Below, one piece after another: positions 1 through 8,217 of a stretch of 64,000 nucleotides of DNA. The notes beneath the pieces are model-generated. The model saw only the letters and a program-made list of their open reading frames with translations, ran no database searches and was not told the origin of the DNA. The stretch spans positions 1-64,000 of the forward strand of contig NZ_JOCA01000002.1 in the NCBI RefSeq assembly GCF_000718785.1, written 5' to 3'. A program made the position numbers and the translations under genes. The stretch's first letter is position 1, and each line of letters starts with the position of its first letter. Origin of the DNA: Streptomyces sp. NRRL WC-3626. Its GTDB lineage: Bacteria > Actinomycetota > Actinomycetes > Streptomycetales > Streptomycetaceae.

Positions 1-96
1 GAAACGCCCGGTTACATTTCGAACCCGGAAGCTAAGCCTTACAGCGCCGATGGTACTGCAGGGGGGACCCTGTGGGAGAGTAGGACGCCGCCGAAC
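1..96 (+). rRNA. rrf: 5S ribosomal RNA, 3' part
   Basis: The first 96 bases match the 3' four fifths of a Streptomyces 5S rRNA: the conserved CGAACCCGGAAGCTAAG block of helix III/loop B, the GCGCCGATGGTACTGC block and the closing GCCGCCGAAC arm. About 20-25 nt of the 5' end lie outside the window. A 16S-23S-5S operon therefore probably sits immediately to the left. The end was set at the closing arm of helix I. Confidence 0.95.
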
Positions 97-108
97 AATT
101 CTTAATAG

Positions 109-152
109 AGCTCTGGCTCTTGGGCGTACAGCCCAAGAGCCAGAGCTTTTTT
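109..152 (+). terminator. Intrinsic terminator of the rRNA operon
   Basis: A perfect 17-bp stem (109-125 with 131-147) around a 5-nt loop is followed by a T run (147-152). It lies 12 nt after the 5S end, which is the expected place for the rRNA operon terminator. Confidence 0.95.
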
Positions 153-208
153 GCGTTGAGGTAGGGTCGGAGGGCATCATCGACACGTTTCCCACAGGAG
201 GATCCCGG

Positions 209-817
209 GTGGAGGTCCAGGAGACGCGGGTCCAGACAAACCGCGTCCTCACCATCCCGAACATGCTCAGCATGGCGCGGCTCGTCGGCGTACCGCTGTT
301 CCTGTGGTTGATCCTGCGCCCCGAGTTCGGTGGCCCCAAGAGTGACGGCTGGGCACTCCTGGTGCTGGCCTTCAGTGGCGTCAGTGACTACCTGGACGGC
401 AAGCTCGCGCGACGGTGGAACCAGGTCAGCAGCCTCGGCCGGCTGCTCGACCCCGCCGCCGACCGGCTCTACATCCTCTCCACCCTCGTAGGCCTCACCT
501 GGCGCGAGATTCTGCCGCTCTGGCTGACGGCCGTACTGCTGGCCCGTGAACTGGTCCTGCTCGTGATGGTGGGCATCCTCAGGCGGCACGGCTATCCGCC
601 GCCGCAGGTGAACTTCCTGGGGAAGGCCGCCACCTTCAACCTGATGTACGCCTTCCCACTGCTCCTGCTCAGTGACGGAACTGGCTGGATCTCGTCACTC
701 GCTGCTATTTTCGGCTGGGCGTTCGCCGGATGGGGTACAACCCTGTATTGGTGGGCAGGAGTGCTCTACGTGGTCCAAGTCCGCCGCCTGGTTCGTGCGG
801 ACGCCATGGCCGAATGA
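209..817 (+). CDS. CDP-alcohol phosphatidyltransferase, probable eukaryotic-type cardiolipin synthase
   Basis: This integral membrane enzyme of about 202 aa transfers a phosphatidyl group from CDP-diacylglycerol to an alcohol. The whole CDP-alcohol phosphotransferase signature DGx2ARx8Gx3Dx3D is present (D63, G64, A67, R68, G77, D81, D85), so the metal and CDP site is intact. Hydrophobic stretches before and after it fit the usual six-helix fold. The GTG start at 209 was chosen because AGGAGG lies 7 nt upstream; an in-frame ATG at 50 falls inside the 5S gene. Streptomyces has a gene of this type that encodes a eukaryotic-like cardiolipin synthase (CDP-DAG plus phosphatidylglycerol), which is the best guess here. 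Mycobacterial relatives at the same chromosomal position are called pgsA2, so the acceptor alcohol is not certain. Confidence 0.85.
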   Translation: MEVQETRVQTNRVLTIPNMLSMARLVGVPLFLWLILRPEFGGPKSDGWALLVLAFSGVSDYLDGKLARRWNQVSSLGRLLDPAADRLYILSTLVGLTWREILPLWLTAVLLARELVLLVMVGILRRHGYPPPQVNFLGKAATFNLMYAFPLLLLSDGTGWISSLAAIFGWAFAGWGTTLYWWAGVLYVVQVRRLVRADAMAE

Positions 818-932
818 ACTCGCTGATTGGCTCGCGCATGGGCGCGCGATGACCCGCGGTGGAAAAGCGCGGGACAACCCAGGCGGGTGAAGTCGGTCAG
901 ACCGTCGTCTCTTCGAGGAGGACGCTTCCGAC

Positions 933-3428
933 ATGAAGGCCGTCGTGATGGCCGGAGGCGAAGGCACCCGCCTTCGCCCCATGACCTCAAGCATGCCCAA
1001 GCCGCTCCTGCCGGTGGCCAACAGGCCGATCATGGAGCATGTGCTGCGGCTGCTCAAAAGGCATGGGCTCAACGAAACCGTTGTGACTGTCCAGTTCCTC
1101 GCATCGCTCGTCAAGAACTACTTCGGTGACGGCGAAGAGCTCGGAATGGAGCTCAGCTACGCCAATGAGGAGAAGCCACTCGGCACCGCCGGGAGCGTCA
1201 AGAACGCCGAGGAGGCGCTCAAGGACGATGCCTTTCTCGTCATCTCGGGCGATGCGCTCACCGACTTCGACCTCACCGAGCTGATCAATTTCCACAAGGA
1301 AAAGGGCGCCCTGGTCACGGTCTGTCTGACCCGCGTCCCCAATCCGCTGGAATTCGGCATCACCATCGTGGACGAGGAAGGCAAGGTCGAGCGCTTCCTC
1401 GAGAAGCCGACCTGGGGACAGGTCTTCTCCGACACGGTGAACACCGGCATCTACGTCATGGAGCCCGAGGTCTTCGACTACGTCGACCCCGATGTGCCCG
1501 TCGACTGGTCCGGTGACGTCTTCCCGCAGCTGATGAAGGAAGGCAAGCCCGTCTACGGCTATGTCGCCGAAGGCTACTGGGAGGATGTCGGCACCCACGA
1601 GAGCTATGTGAAGGCGCAGGCCGACGTCCTGGAGGGCAAGGTCGACGTCGACATCGACGGCTTCGAGATCTCCTCGGGCGTGTGGGTCGCCGAGGGAGCC
1701 GAGGTACATCCCGACGCCGTACTGCGCGGACCGCTCTACATCGGCGACTACGCCAAGGTCGAAGCCGGCGCGGAGATCCGTGAGCACACGGTCGTGGGAT
1801 CCAACGTCGTCGTGAAGAGCGGAGCCTTCCTCCACAAGGCCGTCGTCCACGACAACGTCTACGTCGGCCCGCACAGCAACCTGCGCGGCTGTGTCGTCGG
1901 CAAGAACACCGACATCATGCGCGCCGCCCGCATCGAGGACGGCGCCGTCATCGGAGACGAATGCCTGATCGGTGAAGAATCGATCGTCCAGGGCAATGTG
2001 CGGGTCTACCCGTTCAAGACGATCGAGGCCGGTGCGTTCGTCAACACCTCGGTGATCTGGGAGTCCCGGGGACAGGCGCACCTCTTCGGAGCCCGCGGCG
2101 TCTCCGGGATCCTGAACGTCGAGATCACGCCGGAACTCGCCGTACGGCTGGCCGGCGCGTACGCGACCACGCTGAAGAAGGGCTCGACCGTCACCACGGC
2201 GCGCGACCACTCCCGCGGCGCCCGGGCGCTGAAGCGGGCGGTCATCTCCGCGCTGCAGGCCAGCGCCATCGACGTGCGGGACCTGGAGAACGTCCCGCTG
2301 CCCGTGGCGCGGCAGCAGACCGCGCGGGGAAGCGCGGGCGGCATCATGATCCGGACCACGACCGGAGTGCCGGACTCCGTCGACATCATGTTCTTCGACG
2401 GACAGGGCGCCGACCTCTCGCAGGGCAGCCAGCGCAAGCTGGACCGGGTGTTCGCACGGCAGGAGTACCGGCGGGCGTTCCCCGGCGAGATCGGGGATCT
2501 GCACTTCCCGGCCAGCGTCTACGACTCGTACACGGGTTCGCTGCTGCGCAATGTCGATACCACCGGTATCGCCGAGTCCGGGCTCAAGGTTGTCGTCGAC
2601 GCGTCGAACGGCAGCGCCGGCCTGGTGCTGCCCAGCCTGCTCGGCAAGCTGGGCGTCGACTCGCTGACCATCAACCCCGGCCTCGACGAGTCCAGGCCCA
2701 CCGAGACGGCCGACATGCGGCGTTCGGGACTGGTGCGGCTCGGGGAGATCGTGGCGTCCTCCGGTGCCGCGTTCGGCGTGCGGTTCGACCCCGTCGGTGA
2801 GCGGCTGTCCCTGGTCGACGAGAAGGGGCGGATCGTCGAGGACGACCGGTCCCTGCTGGTGATGCTCGACCTCATCGCCTCCGAGCGGCGCAGCGGCCGG
2901 GTGGCGCTCCCGGTGACCACCACCAGGATCGCCGAGCAGGTCGCGGCGTACCACGGGACGCAGGTCGAGTGGACGACCACGTCGCCCGACGACCTCACCC
3001 GCGTGGGTGGTGAGGAAGGGACGATCTTCGGAGGTGACGGGAAGGGCGGCTTCATCGTCCCGGAGTTCAGCAGCGTCTACGACGGCACCGCGGCCTTCGT
3101 ACGGCTCATCGGGCTGGTGGCGCGGACGCAGCTCACGCTCAGCCAGATCGACGCGCGTATTCCGCGCGCGCATGTGCTCAAGCGGGACCTGGCGACCCCG
3201 TGGGCCGTCAAGGGCCTCGTCATGCGGCGGGTCGTGGAGGCGGCCGGAGACCGCTTCGTGGACACCACCGACGGTGTCCGGGTGGTGGAGACCGACGGCC
3301 GCTGGGTGATGGTGCTGCCCGACCCGGCCGAGGCGGTCACCCATCTGTGGGCCGAGGGGCCCGACGACGCCTCCGCGCAGGCGCTGCTCGACGAGTGGGC
3401 GGCGATCGTGGACAGCGCGGGACGGTGA
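933..3428 (+). CDS. Mannose-1-phosphate guanylyltransferase fused to a degenerate phosphomannomutase domain
   Basis: The 831-aa protein has three parts. Residues 1-235 form a nucleotidyltransferase with the GGEGTRLRP loop (8-16), expected to make GDP-mannose or a related NDP-sugar. Residues about 250-375 are hexapeptide left-handed beta-helix repeats. Residues about 380-831 are a phosphohexomutase-like domain. In this last part the phosphoserine loop, normally TASHNP, reads TTTGVPD (475-481), and the metal loop, normally DxDxDR, reads DPVGER (619-624). The mutase therefore probably does not work and may be structural or regulatory. A GAGGAGG sits 11 nt before the ATG. GDP-mannose feeds phosphatidylinositol mannosides, lipoglycans and protein O-mannosylation, which fits the phospholipid gene just upstream. 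Confidence 0.85.
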   Translation: MKAVVMAGGEGTRLRPMTSSMPKPLLPVANRPIMEHVLRLLKRHGLNETVVTVQFLASLVKNYFGDGEELGMELSYANEEKPLGTAGSVKNAEEALKDDAFLVISGDALTDFDLTELINFHKEKGALVTVCLTRVPNPLEFGITIVDEEGKVERFLEKPTWGQVFSDTVNTGIYVMEPEVFDYVDPDVPVDWSGDVFPQLMKEGKPVYGYVAEGYWEDVGTHESYVKAQADVLEGKVDVDIDGFEISSGVWVAEGAEVHPDAVLRGPLYIGDYAKVEAGAEIREHTVVGSNVVVKSGAFLHKAVVHDNVYVGPHSNLRGCVVGKNTDIMRAARIEDGAVIGDECLIGEESIVQGNVRVYPFKTIEAGAFVNTSVIWESRGQAHLFGARGVSGILNVEITPELAVRLAGAYATTLKKGSTVTTARDHSRGARALKRAVISALQASAIDVRDLENVPLPVARQQTARGSAGGIMIRTTTGVPDSVDIMFFDGQGADLSQGSQRKLDRVFARQEYRRAFPGEIGDLHFPASVYDSYTGSLLRNVDTTGIAESGLKVVVDASNGSAGLVLPSLLGKLGVDSLTINPGLDESRPTETADMRRSGLVRLGEIVASSGAAFGVRFDPVGERLSLVDEKGRIVEDDRSLLVMLDLIASERRSGRVALPVTTTRIAEQVAAYHGTQVEWTTTSPDDLTRVGGEEGTIFGGDGKGGFIVPEFSSVYDGTAAFVRLIGLVARTQLTLSQIDARIPRAHVLKRDLATPWAVKGLVMRRVVEAAGDRFVDTTDGVRVVETDGRWVMVLPDPAEAVTHLWAEGPDDASAQALLDEWAAIVDSAGR

Positions 3429-3457
3429 TCGGCCCGCGCGAGCGGTAGCACGAGCGG

Positions 3458-3509
3458 TACCGGCGTGCCGGACAACTGTCCCCAACGGGGCCCGTCCGGC
3501 ACGCCGGTA
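3458..3509 (+). terminator. Strong stem-loop after the guanylyltransferase gene
   Basis: A perfect 16-bp stem (3458-3473 with 3494-3509) encloses a 20-nt loop that itself can form CCCC/GGGG. There is no T run, as is usual for Streptomyces terminators. It separates the sugar nucleotide gene from the DUF881 operon. Confidence 0.75.
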
Positions 3510-3544
3510 GGTCCGTTCGGAGGTAGTGGCCGCGGCGTGCGACG

Positions 3545-4450
3545 ATGTGCGGCATGCCGCAGCAACCCCCCGTTCGGAGCACACCCGCGCGGCCCGCACG
3601 CCCTGACGCCTCCATGTCGTTGCTCACCAACGTCATGGACCACAGCCTCGACGAGGGATACGCGGAAGCCGCCGCGCGCAGGAAGGCCGTCGGCGAGAGC
3701 GGCCTGCCGAGGACGCTCCGGGCGAAGCTGGGGCTCGCCGTCGGTTTGGTGCTCGCCGCCCTGGTCGTGACCGTGGGCGCCGCACAGGCCCGGGTCGAGG
3801 CCCCCGTCGTCGCCAAGGAGCGCGAGGAACTGATCGACCGGATCGATCAGGAGACCGACGCCGCGGACGAGCTCGAGGACAGTGTCGACGCACTGCGCGC
3901 CGACGTGGGCGCCCGGCAGCGCGAGGCGCTCCGGGACAGCGGAGGTGACCGGTCCGCGCTGGTGGGCATGCTGTCCGGTGCCGTCGCGGTGCACGGCCCC
4001 GGAGTGCGGCTGGTGGTCAACGACGCCAAGGACGCGAGCGGGGGCGGCGAGGGCGGCGGCCCGCGTTCGACCTCCGGGTTCTCCGACACCGGGCGGGTCC
4101 GCGACCGTGACATGCAGCGGGTGGTCAACGGTCTGTGGGAGTCCGGCGCCGAGGCCGTCTCCATCAACGGGCAGCGGCTCACCGCCCTGTCGGCGATCAG
4201 GGCCGCGGGAGACGCGATACTGGTCGACAACAAGCCGCTGGTGCCGCCGTACACGGTGCTCGCGGTGGGGGACGGCGGGGAGCTGAGCGACCGGTTCCAG
4301 AACAGCGCGGACGGGCTCTATCTGCACGCGCTGCAGGAGAACTACGGCATCCGGACGGCCATCTCCGTGGAGGACGACGTCCGGCTGCCCGCCGCGCCGA
4401 GCGTGACCGTACGTACCGCACAGCCGATAACCGAGAAGGGCACATCGTGA
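3545..4450 (+). CDS. DUF881 membrane-anchored protein (first copy)
   Basis: The 301-aa protein has a proline-rich cytoplasmic N-terminus, one membrane segment (about 62-82), a short coiled coil (about 90-130) and a DUF881 domain to the end. The topology suggests an extracytoplasmic DUF881 domain. Its biochemical role is unknown. Mycobacterial relatives sit in the same order (DUF881, DUF1290, DUF881) next to garA and a division regulator, which suggests a cell-envelope or division role. The start is uncertain: ATG 3545, 3554 or 3614 are all in frame, and a GGAGGT at 3519-3524 is rather far from each. The stop overlaps the next start (GTGA), so the three genes are translationally coupled. Confidence 0.8.
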   Translation: MCGMPQQPPVRSTPARPARPDASMSLLTNVMDHSLDEGYAEAAARRKAVGESGLPRTLRAKLGLAVGLVLAALVVTVGAAQARVEAPVVAKEREELIDRIDQETDAADELEDSVDALRADVGARQREALRDSGGDRSALVGMLSGAVAVHGPGVRLVVNDAKDASGGGEGGGPRSTSGFSDTGRVRDRDMQRVVNGLWESGAEAVSINGQRLTALSAIRAAGDAILVDNKPLVPPYTVLAVGDGGELSDRFQNSADGLYLHALQENYGIRTAISVEDDVRLPAAPSVTVRTAQPITEKGTS

Positions 4451-4779
4451 TCGCCGTACTGGGCCTCGTCGTGGGAGTCGTGGCCGGACTGTTGGTCCGG
4501 CCCGAGGTTCCGGCGGTCGTCGAGCCTTACCTGCCGATCGCCGTCGTCGCGGCGCTCGACGCGGTCTTCGGAGGGCTGCGGGCCATGCTCGACGGCATCT
4601 TCGACGACAAGGTCTTCGTGGTGTCGTTCCTGTCGAACGTCGTCGTCGCCGCGCTGATCGTGTTCCTCGGCGACAAACTCGGCGTGGGGGCCCAGCTGTC
4701 CACGGGTGTCGTCGTGGTCCTCGGTATCCGTATCTTCTCCAACGCCGCGGCGATCCGTCGGCATGTGTTCCGGGCGTGA
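4447..4779 (+). CDS. sbp: DUF1290 small basic membrane protein
   Basis: This 110-aa protein is almost entirely hydrophobic with about three to four membrane segments and a basic C-terminus (RRHVFRA). It matches the small basic protein family (DUF1290), known from B. subtilis sbp, which lies in the ftsAZ region together with a DUF881 gene. The GTG start overlaps the previous stop by 4 nt, and GAGAAGGG lies just upstream. Its stop overlaps the next start in the same way. Function is not established; the constant association with DUF881 proteins points to a complex at the membrane. Confidence 0.85.
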   Translation: MIAVLGLVVGVVAGLLVRPEVPAVVEPYLPIAVVAALDAVFGGLRAMLDGIFDDKVFVVSFLSNVVVAALIVFLGDKLGVGAQLSTGVVVVLGIRIFSNAAAIRRHVFRA

Positions 4780-5687
4780 GGCCGATGAACGAGCGTGAAC
4801 CCGAGGAGACGACACGCCCGGCGGTGTCCCCGCCCCGGCCCGCACCGGACGCCTCGTCCGTGACCGGGCTGCGCAGGGAACTGCCCGCGGAGGTGCCGGC
4901 CGAAGTGCCCGCCAGGCCGCCCACACCGGCGGAGGAGGACGTTCCGGAGCCCCCGCCCGGGCTGACGGGCCGGCAGCGGCTGGTGAACGGGCTGTGGCCG
5001 CCACGGTTGACCCGGGCCCAACTCATCGTCGCCCTCCTGCTCTTCGGACTCGGATTCGGTCTGGCCGTCCAGGTGGCGTCGAACAGCGACGGCGACAGCG
5101 CGCTGCGCGGGGCACGTCAGGAAGATCTTGTGCGCATCCTCGATGAACTCGACGACCGCACAGAGCGTCTTGAGGACGAGAAGCAGGGACTCGAGAAGCA
5201 GCGCGACGAGCTGGAGAACAGCTCCGACCAGGCCGAAGAGGCCCGCAAGCAGACGATCGAGAAGGAACGGCAACTCGGCGTGCTGGCGGGCACCGTGGCC
5301 GCGCAGGGTCCCGGCATCACGATGACCATCGAGGACACGAAGGGGACGGTCGAGGCGGACATGCTGCTCGACACCATCCAGGAGCTGCGCGCGGCCGGTG
5401 CCGAGGCGATCCAGGTCAACGGTGTGCGGGTGGTGGCGGGCACCTATCTGACCGATTCCGGCGCGGACGGGATCGGCGTGGACGGGAACAAGATCACCGC
5501 GCCCTATCGTTTCAAGGTCATCGGCAAGCCGCAGGATCTCGAGCCGGCGCTCAACATCCCCGGAGGTGTGGTGCAGACTCTCGAAAAGGAACAGGCCACG
5601 GTTACCGTGGAGCGGTCGACCAAGATCGTCGTGGATGCCTTGCGGACGGTGAAGCGGCCTGACTACGCTCGGTCGTCCTCCCAGTGA
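4776..5687 (+). CDS. DUF881 membrane-anchored protein (second copy)
   Basis: The 303-aa protein has a long Pro/Glu-rich cytoplasmic tail (1-75), one membrane helix (about 81-100), a strongly charged coiled coil (about 112-165) and the DUF881 domain. It is the longer partner of the first DUF881 protein; the charged coiled coil is a plausible oligomerisation or partner-binding segment. The GTG at 4776 overlaps the previous stop (GTGA); an ATG at 4785 is the alternative. In mycobacteria gcvH follows this gene, but here the next reading frame is the FHA gene and no gcvH is seen. Confidence 0.82.
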   Translation: MRPMNEREPEETTRPAVSPPRPAPDASSVTGLRRELPAEVPAEVPARPPTPAEEDVPEPPPGLTGRQRLVNGLWPPRLTRAQLIVALLLFGLGFGLAVQVASNSDGDSALRGARQEDLVRILDELDDRTERLEDEKQGLEKQRDELENSSDQAEEARKQTIEKERQLGVLAGTVAAQGPGITMTIEDTKGTVEADMLLDTIQELRAAGAEAIQVNGVRVVAGTYLTDSGADGIGVDGNKITAPYRFKVIGKPQDLEPALNIPGGVVQTLEKEQATVTVERSTKIVVDALRTVKRPDYARSSSQ

Positions 5688-5877
5688 ACCGGGGGTGCAT
5701 GCGGGGCGTCCGGCGAGGGCAAGAGGTTGCGGGGGGTCGGCGCACCGAATGGGTGGTGCGTGGTGGAAACTGTCTGGCGGAGGCGGACGTTGTGAAGATG
5801 TCCGGGTCGGTCAATGTGTTCAGTCAGGGTTCGTCCTGCCCCACGGGCGGGTCTGTTTCGGTCAAGGGGAATCGCCC

Positions 5878-6687
5878 GTGAAGTTGTTTGGGAAGTTGTT
5901 CGGCAAGAGCGCGCGGCGAGAGGGCGGCGACAACGCGACCGCTCGCCATCGCGCACAGCCCGACGCGGAAGGTCAGCGTCCGCTGTTCCGGGACCAGGTC
6001 GGCGGCGGGCAGGGCGGCGCGTCCGTTGACCCCGCGCAGTCGGGCGGCATAGGTTTCGGGCAACCGTCGACCTCAGGTGCGGGTGGAGGGTTCTCCGACC
6101 CGTACGCGTCCCACGCCCCTGGGGGGCAGCCGCGGCAGGAGGATCCGTCCATGTCGGCCCTGGTGTGTACGAGGTGCGGCAACCGCAACGCGGAGAACAG
6201 CCGCTTCTGTTCCAACTGCGGCGCGCCGCTCAAGCCGGGAGTCACCCCGGAGCGCCCCTCCGAGACGACGTCCACGATCTCGATCTCCGGTCTCGAGGCC
6301 TACGACGCCGAGGCGACCGGGCAGACGCAGATGCCGACGCTGTCTCCCGAGGCACAGGCGGCCGTCGACGCGCTGCCGATGGGCTCCGCGCTCCTCGTCG
6401 TGCGCCGCGGGCCGAACTCGGGCAGCCGCTTCCTGCTGGACGGCGACCTGACCACGGCCGGGCGTCACCCCCAGAGCGACATCTTCCTGGACGACGTGAC
6501 GGTCTCCCGGCGGCACGTGGAGTTCCGGCGCAGCCCGGACGGCTCCTTCACGGTGGCCGACGTGGGCAGCCTGAACGGCACGTACGTCAACCGGGAGCGG
6601 ATCGACCAGGTCGCCCTTGCCAACGGTGACGAGGTGCAGATCGGCAAGTACCGGCTGGTCTTCTACGCGAGCCAGCGGGGCTACTGA
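5878..6687 (+). CDS. garA: GarA/OdhI-like FHA protein with N-terminal zinc ribbon
   Basis: The 269-aa protein has a basic N-terminus, a four-cysteine zinc ribbon (C97, C100, C111, C114), an ETTS motif (129-132) and a C-terminal FHA domain (about 170-262) with the phosphothreonine-binding residues R196, S210 and N233. ETTS is the phosphosite by which Ser/Thr kinases switch mycobacterial GarA and corynebacterial OdhI; once phosphorylated, it folds back on the FHA domain and releases the targets (2-oxoglutarate dehydrogenase, glutamate dehydrogenase, glutamate synthase). The FHA part is very close to GarA. The zinc ribbon is absent from mycobacterial GarA and makes this version much longer. The GTG start has AAGGGGA 7 nt upstream. 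Position before an FtsR-like MerR gene matches the mycobacterial order. Confidence 0.88.
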   Translation: MKLFGKLFGKSARREGGDNATARHRAQPDAEGQRPLFRDQVGGGQGGASVDPAQSGGIGFGQPSTSGAGGGFSDPYASHAPGGQPRQEDPSMSALVCTRCGNRNAENSRFCSNCGAPLKPGVTPERPSETTSTISISGLEAYDAEATGQTQMPTLSPEAQAAVDALPMGSALLVVRRGPNSGSRFLLDGDLTTAGRHPQSDIFLDDVTVSRRHVEFRRSPDGSFTVADVGSLNGTYVNRERIDQVALANGDEVQIGKYRLVFYASQRGY

Positions 6688-6725
6688 GCTCCCCGGATCC
6701 GTCCGGGGGACCCCAGGGAAGGTTC

Positions 6726-7469
6726 ATGGTTCAGACACCGAGCGGCGGTGCCGGGGACGGCGCCGCCGCCGCGGGCACCGGACTGATGAGCATCGGCGCG
6801 GTGCTGAACGTGCTGCGTGAGGAGTTCCCCGAGGTCACCATCTCCAAGATCCGCTTCCTGGAGGCGGAGGGGCTGATCGAGCCGCAGCGGACCCCGTCGG
6901 GGTATCGCAAGTTCAGTCCCGGGGACGTGGAGCGCCTCGGCCATGTGCTGCGTATGCAGCGCGATCACTATCTGCCGCTCAAGGTGATCCGGGAGCACCT
7001 GGAGGCCTTGGAGCGCGGAGAGGCTCCCCGGCTGCCGGTGCTGGGCCGTCAGCGTGACGGGGAGGCCACCGGGCAGGAGTTTCCCGCCGAGGCGCCCACG
7101 GGGGCGCGCATCGGGCGTGGCGGGCTGCTGGCGGCCGCCGGCGTGGACGAGCGGGTGCTCGCCGAGTGGGAGTCGTACGGTCTGCTCGCCCCGGTCGGGG
7201 ACGGGGTGTACGACGCGGAGGCGGTCACCGTGGCCGGGCTCATCACCGAGCTGGGGCGGTTCGGGATCGAGCCGCGTCATCTGCGGGCGATGAAGGCCGC
7301 CGCCGACCGTGAGGCCGGCCTGGTGGACCAGGTCGTCGCCCCGCTGAAGCGTCACCGCAACCCGCAGACCCGGGTCCACGCGGAGGCCCGCGCGAAGGAG
7401 CTGGCGGGACTCACGGTGAAACTGCACGCGGCACTGGTGCAGGCGGCCCTCGGGATACGGCTGCCCTGA
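6726..7469 (+). CDS. ftsR: MerR-family regulator, FtsR-like
   Basis: The 247-aa protein begins with a MerR-type winged helix (about 18-80, with SIGAVLNVL and the typical YRKFSPGDVERL wing), followed by a long C-terminal part without a cysteine-rich metal site. This is the form of the actinobacterial FtsR family (Corynebacterium FtsR, M. tuberculosis Rv1828), which activates ftsZ. The neighbour order garA-ftsR-DUF151-MerR supports the assignment. The ATG follows GGAAGG closely, and the gene lies 38 nt after garA, so the two are probably co-transcribed. Direct targets cannot be read from this window. Confidence 0.82.
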   Translation: MVQTPSGGAGDGAAAAGTGLMSIGAVLNVLREEFPEVTISKIRFLEAEGLIEPQRTPSGYRKFSPGDVERLGHVLRMQRDHYLPLKVIREHLEALERGEAPRLPVLGRQRDGEATGQEFPAEAPTGARIGRGGLLAAAGVDERVLAEWESYGLLAPVGDGVYDAEAVTVAGLITELGRFGIEPRHLRAMKAAADREAGLVDQVVAPLKRHRNPQTRVHAEARAKELAGLTVKLHAALVQAALGIRLP

Positions 7470-7553
7470 GGCGACGGAGGCCGGAAGGCCGGATCGGGCA
7501 CCCGTTCCCTGCCCGACTACCCAAACGTCCCGGGCACGGCCTAGGGTTGCTGT

Positions 7554-8027
7554 GTGAACGAGCTCGATGTCGTAGGTGTCCGGGTCGAGATGCCCTCCAA
7601 CCAACCGATCGTGCTGTTGCGCGAGGTGGGCGGCGACCGCTACCTCCCCATCTGGATCGGACCGGGGGAGGCGACGGCCATCGCCTTCGCCCAGCAGGGC
7701 ATGGCACCCGCACGGCCGCTGACCCACGACCTGTTCAAGGACGTGCTGGAAGCCGTCGGCCAGGAGCTCACTGAAGTGCGCATCACCGATTTGCGCGAGG
7801 GCGTGTTCTACGCGGAGCTGGTGTTCGCCAGCGGTGTCGAGGTGAGTGCCCGCCCCTCGGACGCCATAGCGCTGGCCCTGCGGACGGGGACGCCGATCTA
7901 CGGCAGTGACACGGTGCTCGACGACGCCGGGATCGCCATCCCGGACGAGCAGGAGGACGAGGTGGAGAAGTTCCGCGAGTTCCTCGACCAGATCTCGCCG
8001 GAGGACTTCGGAACCAGCAATCAGTAA
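7554..8027 (+). CDS. DUF151 bifunctional nuclease family protein
   Basis: The 157-aa protein carries the DUF151/BFN domain over nearly its full length (VRVEMPSNQPIVLL and LPIWIGPGEATAIAFA are the family core). Family members have been described as bifunctional nucleases, but in actinobacteria the role is open; the C-terminus is acidic. The GTG start appears leaderless: TAGGGT at 7542-7547 ends 6 nt before it, so the transcript would start at the start codon. It therefore has its own promoter even though it follows the ftsR-like gene by only 84 nt. Confidence 0.85.
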   Translation: MNELDVVGVRVEMPSNQPIVLLREVGGDRYLPIWIGPGEATAIAFAQQGMAPARPLTHDLFKDVLEAVGQELTEVRITDLREGVFYAELVFASGVEVSARPSDAIALALRTGTPIYGSDTVLDDAGIAIPDEQEDEVEKFREFLDQISPEDFGTSNQ

Positions 8028-8045
8028 GGGCGGCGGCCGCCGCCC
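8028..8045. terminator. GC palindrome after DUF151 gene
   Basis: An 18-bp perfect palindrome, GGGCGGCGGCCGCCGCCC, begins right at the stop codon of the DUF151 gene. It is probably a terminator-like stem, though a fully palindromic stem must open a few bases for its loop. Confidence 0.5.
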
Positions 8046-8158
8046 GGGCACGAGGCCGAGGCCCGTGCCGAGGGCATTCGGCTAGCCTTTCCCGGACTGA
8101 GGGTACGGGAAACCACTCTTAGGGTGATTATCACTCGGCGTGCCGAGTGTGGCGATCG

Positions 8159-8187
8159 TTGACGCACCCTTGGTGACTGCCTACCTT
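8159..8187 (+). promoter_or_regulatory. Housekeeping-type promoter of the second merR gene
   Basis: TTGACG (8159-8164) and TACCTT (8182-8187) are separated by 17 bp, which is the standard HrdB-type spacing. Transcription would start near 8194, leaving a short leader with GGAGGT before the GTG at 8218. Confidence 0.7.
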
Positions 8188-8217
8188 CGAGGAGGCAGGT
8201 CAAGGACGGAGGTCGGC

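Noticed and set aside
987..3599. Long minus-strand ORF of 870 aa opposite the guanylyltransferase gene
   Set aside because: It is an antisense shadow of a well-supported gene, rich in Arg/Ala/Gly/His/Asp, with no domain; common in GC-rich DNA.
5688..5877. Expected gcvH between DUF881 and garA
   Set aside because: No lipoyl-domain sequence or lysine motif is present in any frame.
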